Positions 17,276 through 25,125 of a DNA stretch of 64,000 bases are shown here, piece by piece. The DNA is from Arthrobacter sp. AZCC_0090. Its GTDB lineage: Bacteria; Actinomycetota; Actinomycetes; Actinomycetales; Micrococcaceae. Below the pieces are notes generated by a model. The model saw only the letters and a program-made list of their open reading frames with translations. It was not told the DNA's origin and made no database searches. The position numbers and the translations under genes were made by a program. Location: NCBI RefSeq assembly GCF_014207375.1, contig NZ_JACHEE010000010.1:93301-157300 (forward strand), read 5' to 3'. The stretch's first letter is position 1; every line of letters begins with the position of its first letter.

Positions 17276-17506
17276 TCATGACAGTGACGACGCGAGGCCA
17301 GGTGTGTGTTCGTAGATCAGACCGACGGGAACATGAGGTGCGAGTGCCACGGTGAATCGGTAGTGTCCATCCCGCATTACGAGTATGCCGCAGGTGCCGT
17401 TCTGGATTGCTTTCTCGCGTGCCACTGTCACAGCATGATTGAGCTGGGACTCCATGTCAGAAGTATCGCTGGCGTGGAAATCGGCAATGATGTGAATGTC
17501 GTTCAT
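17276..17506 (-). CDS. Small conserved-looking hypothetical protein (76 residues)
   Basis: The ATG at 17506 follows GAAAGG at normal spacing. The product has a helical segment (DMESQLNHAVTVAREKAIQN) followed by a beta-rich stretch (GILVMRDGHYRFTVALAPHV). No cysteine cluster or membrane segment is present apart from single residues. The family is unknown. It lies between the FUSC and GNAT/AAA genes on the same strand. Confidence 0.6.
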   Translation of the reverse strand: MNDIHIIADFHASDTSDMESQLNHAVTVAREKAIQNGTCGILVMRDGHYRFTVALAPHVPVGLIYEHTPGLASSLS

Positions 17507-17612
17507 TTATGGCCTTTCACAGGCTGATGAGGAAGATGGGAATCGTTGAAGCTGGCTTGAGGTTTGTCACTCAGCTGTGAAATAGATCGCGCGGGAAGAT
17601 CATTCCTCAGAT

Positions 17613-18893
17613 TCACGTTCGCGCTAGCCGTTCTATGTCTTCAAGGAAATCACGGACAATCGCTTCGGTTACTGTGGCGCGCGTCTGACTGATGGCTTCA
17701 AGATAATGCTCGGTGGTCAGTTCCGCCTCCGTCGCAGAAAGACCATGGCGAACGGCGTATTCCAGCGCGTGTTGTGAGGCCTTACGTGCGGCAAACTCTA
17801 TGTCGGCAGGAGAGAACCGTTCGGTGTTCTCCGCCAAAGTTGAGAGATCGATGTCTGTTGCGGTGGATGGAACGTATCGGGTCCAGATTGCCCTTCGCGC
17901 AGCGGCATCCGGCGGCCCAATCGGAAGGACGTAGTCGAAGCGCCCGTGACGCAGGAATGCTTTGTCGAGTGACCGAATGAAATTCGTGGCACAAATCAGG
18001 AGACGACCTTGCTGTTCGCGAAAGGATGGGATGATCTTGAGCAATTCATTTGTCACTCCGTGCGATGCCGTGGGGTGTTCGCCCTTTCTGGTTGAGGCTA
18101 TCTCTTCAACTTCATCGATGAACACCACTGCGTGTTCCAAGTGAGCGATGTCAAGAAAGGCCTGGCGGAGGGCAGACGCCAGCCCTTGCGGATCAGACGC
18201 CAGACGGGACGGAAAGACTTCGACAAACGGCCAGCCTAGGCGGGATGCCACGGCTTTGGCGAAGGTCGTCTTTCCGGTGCCTGGTGGCCCGAAAAGGACG
18301 ACGGCTTTGGGCGGAAGCACTCCCAGGGTTTGGGCCAATTCGTCTTGAGCGAGCGGCAGGATCACGCGTTGTTCGATCAGGTGCTTTTCATCCGTCATCC
18401 CGGCCAAAGCATCCCAGAGTCCGCCTGGCAGCAATCTACCTCCGACCTGGCTGAGGCAGCCGGTTTCTTTCGGCCGGCCAGGCACGGCGCGCTCGAAATA
18501 CATGAGGGTCTCCTCAACCGTGAACCGGCTGTTGCGGAATGCTTCGACCCTGGATTCGGCAGCAGGCAGTAGTGCGGAAATTCGGAGGACGCCGCGCATA
18601 CTAAGGCGAGACTCAAGTCCGGCGATTAGGGCGCTTCCGAGCCCTTGATCCCGCCAACCAGCTGCCTGCCCCAGCATGAGGACCCATGCCCGATCCTCTT
18701 CGATCCGGCAGGCCGCCGCTCCGACAATACGTTCAGCCGAAACGGCCACAACTCCCAACTCGTCTGAACAGGCAGCGATGATCTCGGCGAGACTGTATAC
18801 GGGGTGGACCCCTGCGGTTCGAGATTCCTGCCACACCTGAACCAGCTGATCCAAATCATCAGGGTGGTAGTTCCGGACTCGCCATGGGTGCAT
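17613..18893 (-). CDS. GNAT acetyltransferase fused to an AAA+ ATPase
   Basis: Residues 1-135 are a GNAT domain with the acetyl-CoA motif WRDQGLGSAL (80-89). Residues about 165-425 are a single AAA+ module: Walker A GPPGTGKTT (202-210), Walker B VVFIDEVEE (256-264), sensor-1 LLICATN, arginine-finger region LRHGRFDYVLPIGPPD, and a C-terminal helical lid. The ATPase part resembles katanin/spastin- or FtsH-type modules but lacks a protease domain. The fusion suggests that acetylation is coupled to remodelling of a protein target, or that the GNAT part acts as a substrate-recognition module. I know of no characterised protein with this pair. Confidence 0.85.
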   Translation of the reverse strand: MHPWRVRNYHPDDLDQLVQVWQESRTAGVHPVYSLAEIIAACSDELGVVAVSAERIVGAAACRIEEDRAWVLMLGQAAGWRDQGLGSALIAGLESRLSMRGVLRISALLPAAESRVEAFRNSRFTVEETLMYFERAVPGRPKETGCLSQVGGRLLPGGLWDALAGMTDEKHLIEQRVILPLAQDELAQTLGVLPPKAVVLFGPPGTGKTTFAKAVASRLGWPFVEVFPSRLASDPQGLASALRQAFLDIAHLEHAVVFIDEVEEIASTRKGEHPTASHGVTNELLKIIPSFREQQGRLLICATNFIRSLDKAFLRHGRFDYVLPIGPPDAAARRAIWTRYVPSTATDIDLSTLAENTERFSPADIEFAARKASQHALEYAVRHGLSATEAELTTEHYLEAISQTRATVTEAIVRDFLEDIERLART

Positions 18894-18971
18894 CGTGGCC
18901 TCGTTTGCTATCGGTTGGTTAGGTGGGATCCTGACAAGGCTTGACCGAGGTCTGCATGTCGGCGCGTGCGT

Positions 18972-19214
18972 CTATAGGGCTTCTTGATTTTCGCCACGAG
19001 CTGATAAAAGAGCGCAGTCGATCGCGTCTGGGCCGAAGGTAATGTGCGATATTGCTCTGGCGTCATATGCAGAACGGGAACCAAGCCCGTCCAGCCGAGA
19101 CTCCGCGATCAGTTCTTCTCTGAAGTGGGCTCGGGAGGAGTATCCGGCAGCGAAGGTGTAGTCCTGCCCGATATGCCTGTCATAGCGGGATCGGGCGAGC
19201 CTGCGTGACATCAT
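18972..19214 (-). CDS. Hypothetical protein (80 residues)
   Basis: The ATG at 19214 is preceded by AGGAAG with eight bases between. The product is rich in Arg, Ser and Ala and contains GYSSRAHFREELIAESR, vaguely like the second helix-turn-helix of AraC regulators (GFSSxSHFxR), but too little is present for a full domain. It could be a gene fragment or a small regulator. Confidence 0.4.
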   Translation of the reverse strand: MMSRRLARSRYDRHIGQDYTFAAGYSSRAHFREELIAESRLDGLGSRSAYDARAISHITFGPDAIDCALLSARGENQEAL

Positions 19215-19637
19215 GCGAATCACTTCCTGTTTTCGAAGCTCATAGCTTGTTGATCCCTCGAATTCACACTAGCTACGGCCCACTCAAGGAGTCTGTGCGC
19301 GCTGCACATCGGTTTCCTCTTTTCTGTGCTCGTGGACCTCCGCCGGCATGCCATCTTCACCCACACACGGTGCCTCGTCCTCGGCGGACCGGGTGTGGGT
19401 TTGATCCGTGCAAGTTCTCCGGCGATCGGCTGGTCCCGGTGGGTCACAGAGCCCGACCGTGCACCGCGCACGGTTTCCTCTACATCGGCGTCCTAGGGTT
19501 TTGTCTCGGCGACTATCGGAAACCGACCCGCGAGGAAGTCAATGGACGGTGCCGGATGGTTCAACGAACCCAGCCATCTTGTCGCCCGACGCCCAGCAAC
19601 TCAACCACCGCGCGGCGGACCTTCCACTACAGAACGG
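19215..19637. other. Gene-free stretch with two operator-like repeats
   Basis: No gene is supported. Two related inverted repeats, TGTGCGCGCTGCACA (19294-19308) and CGTGCACCGCGCACG (19458-19472), are each followed within one to three bases by the same CGGTTTCCTCT. A third copy of the palindrome lies upstream of hyuA. Confidence 0.45.
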
Positions 19638-20075
19638 ATGAACCACATGAGCCCACTCGACAAACCCAGGGAACGCGCAGAGATTCTCGGCGTGATCCAT
19701 GGCATGTACGCCAACTACCTCGTAGGGAACCGAGGCGCAATAGATGCGGTTCTTGCCGCGGACTTCACGATGTTCGACTCCGACCATCCAGAGCTGATTG
19801 TCGGTTTTGATCAGCTCAACGCTGTGCGAAATTCGCGGCCAGCAGGATCTGAAGTACCCGATGAATCCCTATCCGTGTTTGGAGAGCATCTCTGTTTCGC
19901 CGACCGTTTGGCCGTGGCCACTTACTGGCTACGAGTGGATTTCGTGGGTCCCGGAAGCGCTGGCCGCGAGCCGGAACTGGTCCGTAATACGGCTGTGCTC
20001 GTGCACGGCGGCTCCGGCTGGAGGATTCTTCACATTCATGAAGACGTGCATGGCCAAACCACCCAGACCGCGTGA
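19638..20075 (+). CDS. SnoaL/NTF2-like protein (DUF4440-type)
   Basis: The 145 residues fit the cone-shaped NTF2-like fold: an N-terminal helix pair (ILGVIHGMYANYLVGNRGAI), DAVLAADFTMFDSDHP, a middle strand with GFDQLNAVR, and a final strand pair RNTAVLVHGGSGWRILHIHED. Family members include SnoaL-like cyclases and ketosteroid-isomerase-like proteins, so the reaction cannot be told. ATGs at 19638 and 19647 are both possible. It lies just upstream of hyuA and may belong to the hydantoin island. Confidence 0.75.
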   Translation: MNHMSPLDKPRERAEILGVIHGMYANYLVGNRGAIDAVLAADFTMFDSDHPELIVGFDQLNAVRNSRPAGSEVPDESLSVFGEHLCFADRLAVATYWLRVDFVGPGSAGREPELVRNTAVLVHGGSGWRILHIHEDVHGQTTQTA

Positions 20076-20102
20076 TGCAGGCCGCCTCGAGTGACCGGGA
20101 TA

Positions 20103-20121
20103 GCTGTGCGCCGCGCACAGC
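20103..20121. promoter_or_regulatory. Perfect palindrome upstream of hyuA, candidate operator
   Basis: GCTGTGCGC and GCGCACAGC are exact complements around one base. The core TGTGCGCCGCGCACA recurs with small changes at 19294 and 19458. It lies 66 bp before the hyuA ribosome binding region. It could be the binding site of the PucR-type regulator of this island, or a terminator for the SnoaL-like gene. Confidence 0.5.
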
Positions 20122-20186
20122 GGCTCAAGCATGGCCGTTTGTAGCGTGTGGGGTATTAGTTACTCAGCTCACACACAGGAGGAGCC

Positions 20187-22223
20187 ATGACCTATCGAGT
20201 CGCCATGGACATTGGCGGAACGTTCACGGATGTCGTTGCCTACGACGAGAACACGGGGACATTCGAGGCCGCTAAGTCCCCGACCACCCCGAGGGACCTA
20301 ACCCGCGGCATGCTATCCGCGATCGACAAAGTCGTCGAGAACGCCGGTGAAATCAGTTTCTTCGTCCACGGAACCACCCAGGGGCTCAATGCGCTCCTCG
20401 AGCGCAAGGGATCCAAAGTCCTTCTGCTGTCCACCCAAGGAATGCGCGATGTGTACCACATAGCGCGAGGCAACAGGGACCGGATGTTCGATCTGCACTA
20501 CCGGAAGCAGCAACCGCTTGTACAGCGTGCTGACACAACCGAGGTCCGAGGGCGCCTGAACTGGAAGGGCGAGGAGCTTGAGCCACTCGATGAAGCCGCA
20601 GTCGTCGCGGTCGCGGAACAGGTAAAGTGCGGCAGTTTCGATGCTGTTGCCGTCGCGCTGCTCTTCAGCTATCTGAACCCGGCTCATGAGCTACGAGTGG
20701 GACAGATTCTCCGTCAAGAGCTCCCTGCGGACATCATGGTTGTCCTTTCACACGAAGTTGCCCGTGAATGGCGTGAATACGAGCGGACCTCCACCGCCGT
20801 CCTCGAGGCCTACACCGGTCCTGTCGTCAGAAAGTACTTGAGCAAGGTTCAGGAGAAGTTTTCAGCGGCAGGAATGGATGTCCCGGTTCAGGTGATGCAG
20901 TCCTCGGGCGGGGTGGTCAATGCGTCCTTCGCACGGGAGCATCCCCTCCAGACCCTGTTGTCAGGTCCAGTGGGCGGAACGGCCGGCGGAGCCGCTGTTG
21001 CGGGTCTGCTCAATCTGAAGAATGCCATTTGTGTCGATATGGGTGGGACGTCGTTCGATGTGTCTTTGGTGCTCGACGGTAAGCCCGATATTTCCCACGA
21101 GGGCGATGCAGACGGTTTTCCTCTGCTCACCCCCCTGGTAAAGCTTCACACCATAGGGGCGGGAGGCGGTTCATTGGCTTACGCCGAAGCGGGCGGCCTG
21201 CGCGTCGGCCCGGAATCGTCGGGTGCCACACCCGGTCCGGCCTGTTATGGAAACGGTGGCACCCGGGCGACGGTGACAGATGCCAACTGCCTCCTGGGCA
21301 GGGTTGACCCCACATGGTTTGCCGGCGGAAGTCTGCAACTTGATGTTGACGCCGCGACCTCCGCCATCGGTTCGCTGGCCGCCGAGCTGAACCTGGATCC
21401 GGTTGACCTCGCCGGGGGCATCGTGGATGTCGCGAATGCGAAAATGGCGCAGGCGATTCGGACACTCACCGTCGAGCACGGTCTGGAGCCGCAGGAATTT
21501 ACCTTCATCGCCTTCGGGGGTGCCGGTCCCATGCACGCCGAGGCAATCGCGCAGGAGCTTGGTATCCGTGAAGTGGTCATACCCAGGTTTCCCGGAGCCT
21601 TTTCGGCCTGGGGAATGATCGGCAGCAATGTCCGCCGGGATTTCGTGCATCCATTCTTCATCCAGGGTGAACTTCTTGACCAAGATTCAATGGTTGACGA
21701 GCTGAAGGCTCTCGGCCGCCGGGCCGGATCGGCGCTTGAAGACCAAGGGATCGGGCCGGCACACCATGAGTTCGAGTACTCCGTGCAAATGCGATACCAA
21801 GGGCAGGACTATGCCCTCACGGTGCCGCTGACGGCCGCCGATGAACCCGCCGAGGAAGATTTCCTCCAAACCATCTGCCACAGGTTCGGTGAACTCCACG
21901 AAAGCCGGTACGGACACAGCACACCCGATGCCGGGGTTGAATTCGTCAGCCTTCGCGTGTCGGGCCGAGGGCTCCTCCCCGCCATGACACCCAAACCTTT
22001 TGAGCCTGTGGCGGAGGCTGTCGGAAAACGGTCCCAAAGGGTCATCTTCCAGTCCCGATCCTGGGACGCCGCGGTCCTTCGTAGGGAAGAGCTTCCTGTG
22101 GGCGAAACCGTCGAAGGTCCGGCCGTCATCGTTGAAGGAACGTCCACAACCGTAATTTCCCCGTCGTCTCGGGCCCGGGTCGACGAAAACGGATTCCTGA
22201 TCATCGAAGTAGGTGCAAAATAG
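20187..22223 (+). CDS. hyuA: Hydantoinase/oxoprolinase subunit A (ATP-dependent N-methylhydantoinase-type)
   Basis: The ATG at 20187 follows AGGAGG. The 678-residue product is a full-length HyuA: actin-like ATPase motif MDIGGTFTDVVAYDE at the N-terminus, HGTTQGLNALLERKG, SHEVAREWREYERTSTAVL, the second phosphate-loop region MQSSGGV, VDMGGTSFDVSLV, and C-terminal GGAGPMHA. With HyuB it forms an ATP-dependent hydrolase of five-membered cyclic amides such as N-methylhydantoin, 5-oxoproline or hydantoins. The precise substrate cannot be read from sequence. hyuB follows after two bases. Confidence 0.93.
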   Translation: MTYRVAMDIGGTFTDVVAYDENTGTFEAAKSPTTPRDLTRGMLSAIDKVVENAGEISFFVHGTTQGLNALLERKGSKVLLLSTQGMRDVYHIARGNRDRMFDLHYRKQQPLVQRADTTEVRGRLNWKGEELEPLDEAAVVAVAEQVKCGSFDAVAVALLFSYLNPAHELRVGQILRQELPADIMVVLSHEVAREWREYERTSTAVLEAYTGPVVRKYLSKVQEKFSAAGMDVPVQVMQSSGGVVNASFAREHPLQTLLSGPVGGTAGGAAVAGLLNLKNAICVDMGGTSFDVSLVLDGKPDISHEGDADGFPLLTPLVKLHTIGAGGGSLAYAEAGGLRVGPESSGATPGPACYGNGGTRATVTDANCLLGRVDPTWFAGGSLQLDVDAATSAIGSLAAELNLDPVDLAGGIVDVANAKMAQAIRTLTVEHGLEPQEFTFIAFGGAGPMHAEAIAQELGIREVVIPRFPGAFSAWGMIGSNVRRDFVHPFFIQGELLDQDSMVDELKALGRRAGSALEDQGIGPAHHEFEYSVQMRYQGQDYALTVPLTAADEPAEEDFLQTICHRFGELHESRYGHSTPDAGVEFVSLRVSGRGLLPAMTPKPFEPVAEAVGKRSQRVIFQSRSWDAAVLRREELPVGETVEGPAVIVEGTSTTVISPSSRARVDENGFLIIEVGAK

Positions 22224-22225
22224 CC

Positions 22226-23893
22226 ATGCCCAACCCCATTGAAACTGAAATCATCCGCTGCGCACTCTTGCAGGCGGCCGAAGACATGAACACGACTCTC
22301 ATCAGGTCCGCGTACACCCCGACCATCTATGAGGCCAAGGACTGCGCAGTTGCGCTCCTTGACCGGGAGCACCGGGTTCTCGGCCAGTCGTCGGGATTGC
22401 CGATCTTCCTGGGAAATCTTGAGGAATGCACCCGCGCCACCGAGCGGCTCTATGGCCGTGACGTTTGGCAGCCTGGCGACGTGTGGGTTCTCAATGACTC
22501 CTACATCGGCGGAAGCCACCTTAATGACGTCACCATTTACGCTCCCATTTTCAACGATTCCGGAGAGTCCGAACCTCAGCTGCTCGGGTTCGCAGCCTCA
22601 CGCGCTCACTGGATCGACATGGGATCCAAAGATCCCGGCGGATCGATGGACTCGACCAGCATCTACCAGGAAGGCCTGAGACTTGGACCCGTGCTGGTCG
22701 AAAAGGGCGGACAGCCGTGCCGGGATGTACTGGAACTGATCTCCAGAAATGTGCGGTTCCCGGAGCCGACGCTGGGCGACCTTCGTGCACAGATCGCCTG
22801 CTCACGCATCGGCGCTGCCCGACTGCGAGAAATCGTCGAGCGCTGGGGCCTGGACACTATCGACGCGGCCTCGGCGGAAATCTTTGAGCAAACCGCAACG
22901 CTGGAGCGAAATGCCATTGCCGCCATTCCCGACGGGATCTACTGTGCCGAGGGACTCCTGGACAACGACGGAATCGTCCTTGATGTGCCGCTGCCCGTCC
23001 GCGTTGCGGTCGCCGTCAGCGGGGACCAGATCAGCATCGACCTTAGCGACAGCGCAGATCAAACGCTTGGTCCGGTGAACTGTGGAGCGGCGCAGGCCGT
23101 GTCAGCGTGTCGGGTCGCGTACAAGCTCCTCGTGAGCGGGGACATCCCACTGAACGGCGGCTCATTCGGACCTCTTGACGTTGTTCTGCGGGAAGGATCC
23201 ATGTTTGCAGCCGTCGAACCGGCCGCGTGCCAGTACTACTACTCCCACCTCGGTTTGCTGATCGATTTGGTCATCAAGGCGTTGGCGGAGGCTCTTCCGC
23301 TCCGGGTTGCGGCAGCAAGTTACGGTGACTCCCTCATCACGCAGTTCACAGGGGTTGACCCGAGAACGGACAAAGCCTTCGTCTCGCAGGAGGCCACGGT
23401 CGGCGGATGGGGTGCCTGGCATGATTCAGACGGCGAAAGCTGCCTCATCAACAACGTGAACGGCTCGCTACGTGACATGCCCGTCGAGGTATTGGAGACG
23501 CTGTTTCCCGTGCGGGTGAATCACTACGGCATCCGCCAAGACTCTGGCGGAGCCGGCAAACATCGGGGCGGAAACGGTGTCATCAGGGAGTACACTTTCG
23601 AAGCCGAGCAGCATTTGTCCTTGTGGTGGGAACGGTCCAAGACTCCGGCGTGGGGCCTGTTCGGGGGGAAACCGGGGCTCCCGCCTCAGGTCCTGTTGAA
23701 TCCGGGCACGGCCAGTGAACAGAGCATCCTCAAAGCCAATGCCGTTTCGGTCCGGAAGGGCGATGTGCTTCGCTGCGAGTCCGGCGGCGGCGGCGGGTAT
23801 GGCGTGCCGAACGAGCGTGACCAGGCGTCAGTGGACCTTGACGTCGCGCAGGGACTCATCTCTGCTGAGAGTTCTGCGCGCTACGGCGCTTAG
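22226..23893 (+). CDS. hyuB: Hydantoinase/oxoprolinase subunit B
   Basis: The 555-residue product has the HyuB landmarks TLIRSAYTPTIYEAKDCAVALLD (here in two pieces), VWVLNDSYIGGSHLNDVT, PVNCGAAQAV and the C-terminal segment DSGGAGKHRGGNGVIREY. It starts two bases after hyuA and ends GLISAESSARYGA. HyuA and HyuB together carry out ATP-dependent ring opening. The last 55 bases belong to a ~158-bp segment that is duplicated about 1.13 kb downstream. Confidence 0.93.
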   Translation: MPNPIETEIIRCALLQAAEDMNTTLIRSAYTPTIYEAKDCAVALLDREHRVLGQSSGLPIFLGNLEECTRATERLYGRDVWQPGDVWVLNDSYIGGSHLNDVTIYAPIFNDSGESEPQLLGFAASRAHWIDMGSKDPGGSMDSTSIYQEGLRLGPVLVEKGGQPCRDVLELISRNVRFPEPTLGDLRAQIACSRIGAARLREIVERWGLDTIDAASAEIFEQTATLERNAIAAIPDGIYCAEGLLDNDGIVLDVPLPVRVAVAVSGDQISIDLSDSADQTLGPVNCGAAQAVSACRVAYKLLVSGDIPLNGGSFGPLDVVLREGSMFAAVEPAACQYYYSHLGLLIDLVIKALAEALPLRVAAASYGDSLITQFTGVDPRTDKAFVSQEATVGGWGAWHDSDGESCLINNVNGSLRDMPVEVLETLFPVRVNHYGIRQDSGGAGKHRGGNGVIREYTFEAEQHLSLWWERSKTPAWGLFGGKPGLPPQVLLNPGTASEQSILKANAVSVRKGDVLRCESGGGGGYGVPNERDQASVDLDVAQGLISAESSARYGA

Positions 23894-23998
23894 GACGGGC
23901 AGCGGCCCGGTCCGATTTTGTCGTGGACCATCTAGATCCCACGGACAAGCACAGTGCACGCCAAATGCAGGGCAAACCGCTGTCGCGGGTCCCCGGGA
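23840..23998. repeat. Imperfect direct duplication, copy 1 (hyuB end plus PucR-gene end)
   Basis: This segment aligns by eye over its whole length with 24969-25125, with substitutions and a few indels. It contains the 3' end of hyuB (plus strand) and, on the minus strand at about 23931-24000, the last codons of a PucR gene, reading GDPRQRFALHLACTVLVRGI and then stop. The intact PucR gene further right ends almost identically. Confidence 0.8.
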
Positions 23999-24003
23999 CG
24001 GGC
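23931..24003 (-). pseudogene. C-terminal fragment of a PucR-type regulator gene
   Basis: On the minus strand this reads RPGDPRQRFALHLACTVLVR, then GI and stop. The intact regulator at 25059-26534 ends DPGDPRQRLALHLACTVLVP, then GI. Only the last two dozen codons are present, without HTH or sensor part. It is a leftover of a duplication, not a gene. Confidence 0.75.
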
Positions 24004-24132
24004 GGCTTCGGGGGGTCAGTACGCAGGCGCGTCGACCGGTACCGTCGAAAAGTCTGTGCACTAGGCCCTGATCGCTGGAAAGTGCATTTGCAAGCATGGG
24101 GACACGTCATCCAATGCGCAAAGGAGTCTGCC

Positions 24133-24939
24133 GTGTCCAAGGGACCGCTCAAGATCATGTATTTGAATCCCGCTCCCGACGAGTTCGGCGAAGATGCACT
24201 CTTCGCCGAACTCGCCACCAATGAAAGCAGCCCGGCACCGAGGTTCACGTGACGTCCCTTCCTTGTTCAGTGGGGCTGTTCTCGCATATCGAGTACCGCT
24301 CCTACGAGGCGATGGTGACGCGTGCAATTATCCAGGCGGTGAGGGCTGCGAGTACCGAAGGATTCGATGCACTCGTCATCGGCTGCTTCTACGACACAGC
24401 CTTGCTCGACTCGCGGGAGCTCTCAGGCGGGATGATAGTCACCGCGCCCTGCGAAGCTGCCATTGATGTCGCGTCAACATTGTCGAATCGCTTTGGTGTA
24501 ATCATCGGTCGGGAGAAGTGGGCCCCATCAGATGGGACGCACGATTGACAGCTACGGCAAGGGCAATGCGCTGACCGGCGTCTACCCTCTGTGCCTGGGT
24601 GTTGACGACTTTCAGAGGGACCACGCGGAAACCCGCGCCCGCATGGTGGAGGCCGGGCGTATCGCGGTCGAACGGGACCATTCGGAGTCCCTCATTCTTG
24701 GGTGCACCATGGAGGCGGGCTTTCACCGCAGTTTCCAAGAAGAAATTGGCGTGCCTGTGATCGACCCGTCCGTCGCGGCGATCGCGCGGGCTGAACATTT
24801 CGGCCGTCTGCGCAGAAGCCAAGGATGGGTTCCGAGCCGGAGGTGGTCGTGTGAAGCGCCGCCGGAGGCCGAGTTGGCGGCCATAGGTGTTTTCGATGTG
24901 GCTGAACCATTCGGCAATCTCATTGTGGTGCCGGCATGA
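24133..24939 (+). pseudogene. Hydantoin/Asp-Glu-type racemase gene broken by two frameshifts
   Basis: GTG 24133 (behind AAGGAG) starts KIMYLNPAPDEFGED and stops at 24252. The protein resumes in another frame from about 24249 (TSLPCSVGLFSHIEYRSYEA...) through the first catalytic-Cys region VIGCFYDTALLDSRE to 24548. A third frame from about 24532 gives SYGKGNALTGV and the second Cys region LILGCTMEAGF, to 24939. In the correct frames the pieces form one racemase of about 265 residues with both expected cysteines. The enzyme would interconvert D- and L-hydantoins next to hyuAB. Two indels make it nonfunctional unless they are sequencing errors. Confidence 0.75.
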
Positions 24940-24968
24940 CGAACATCCCACCCTGCCACGATGAAGTC

Positions 24969-25125
24969 GCCGTCGCACAGGGACTCATCTGTGCCGAGGG
25001 GTCTGCGTGCTACTGCGTTTAGGCGGTCAGCGGCTCCGTCCGATTCTGCCAGGACCGTCTAGATCCCGGGGACAAGCACAGTGCACGCCAGATGCAGGGC
25101 CAGCCGCTGTCGCGGGTCCCCGGGA
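24969..25125. repeat. Imperfect direct duplication, copy 2
   Basis: This is the counterpart of 23840-23998. The plus strand reads VAVAQGLICAEGSACYCV and then stop, a diverged copy of the hyuB C-terminus. The minus strand carries the real end of the PucR gene. Together the two copies bracket the broken racemase gene. Confidence 0.8.
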
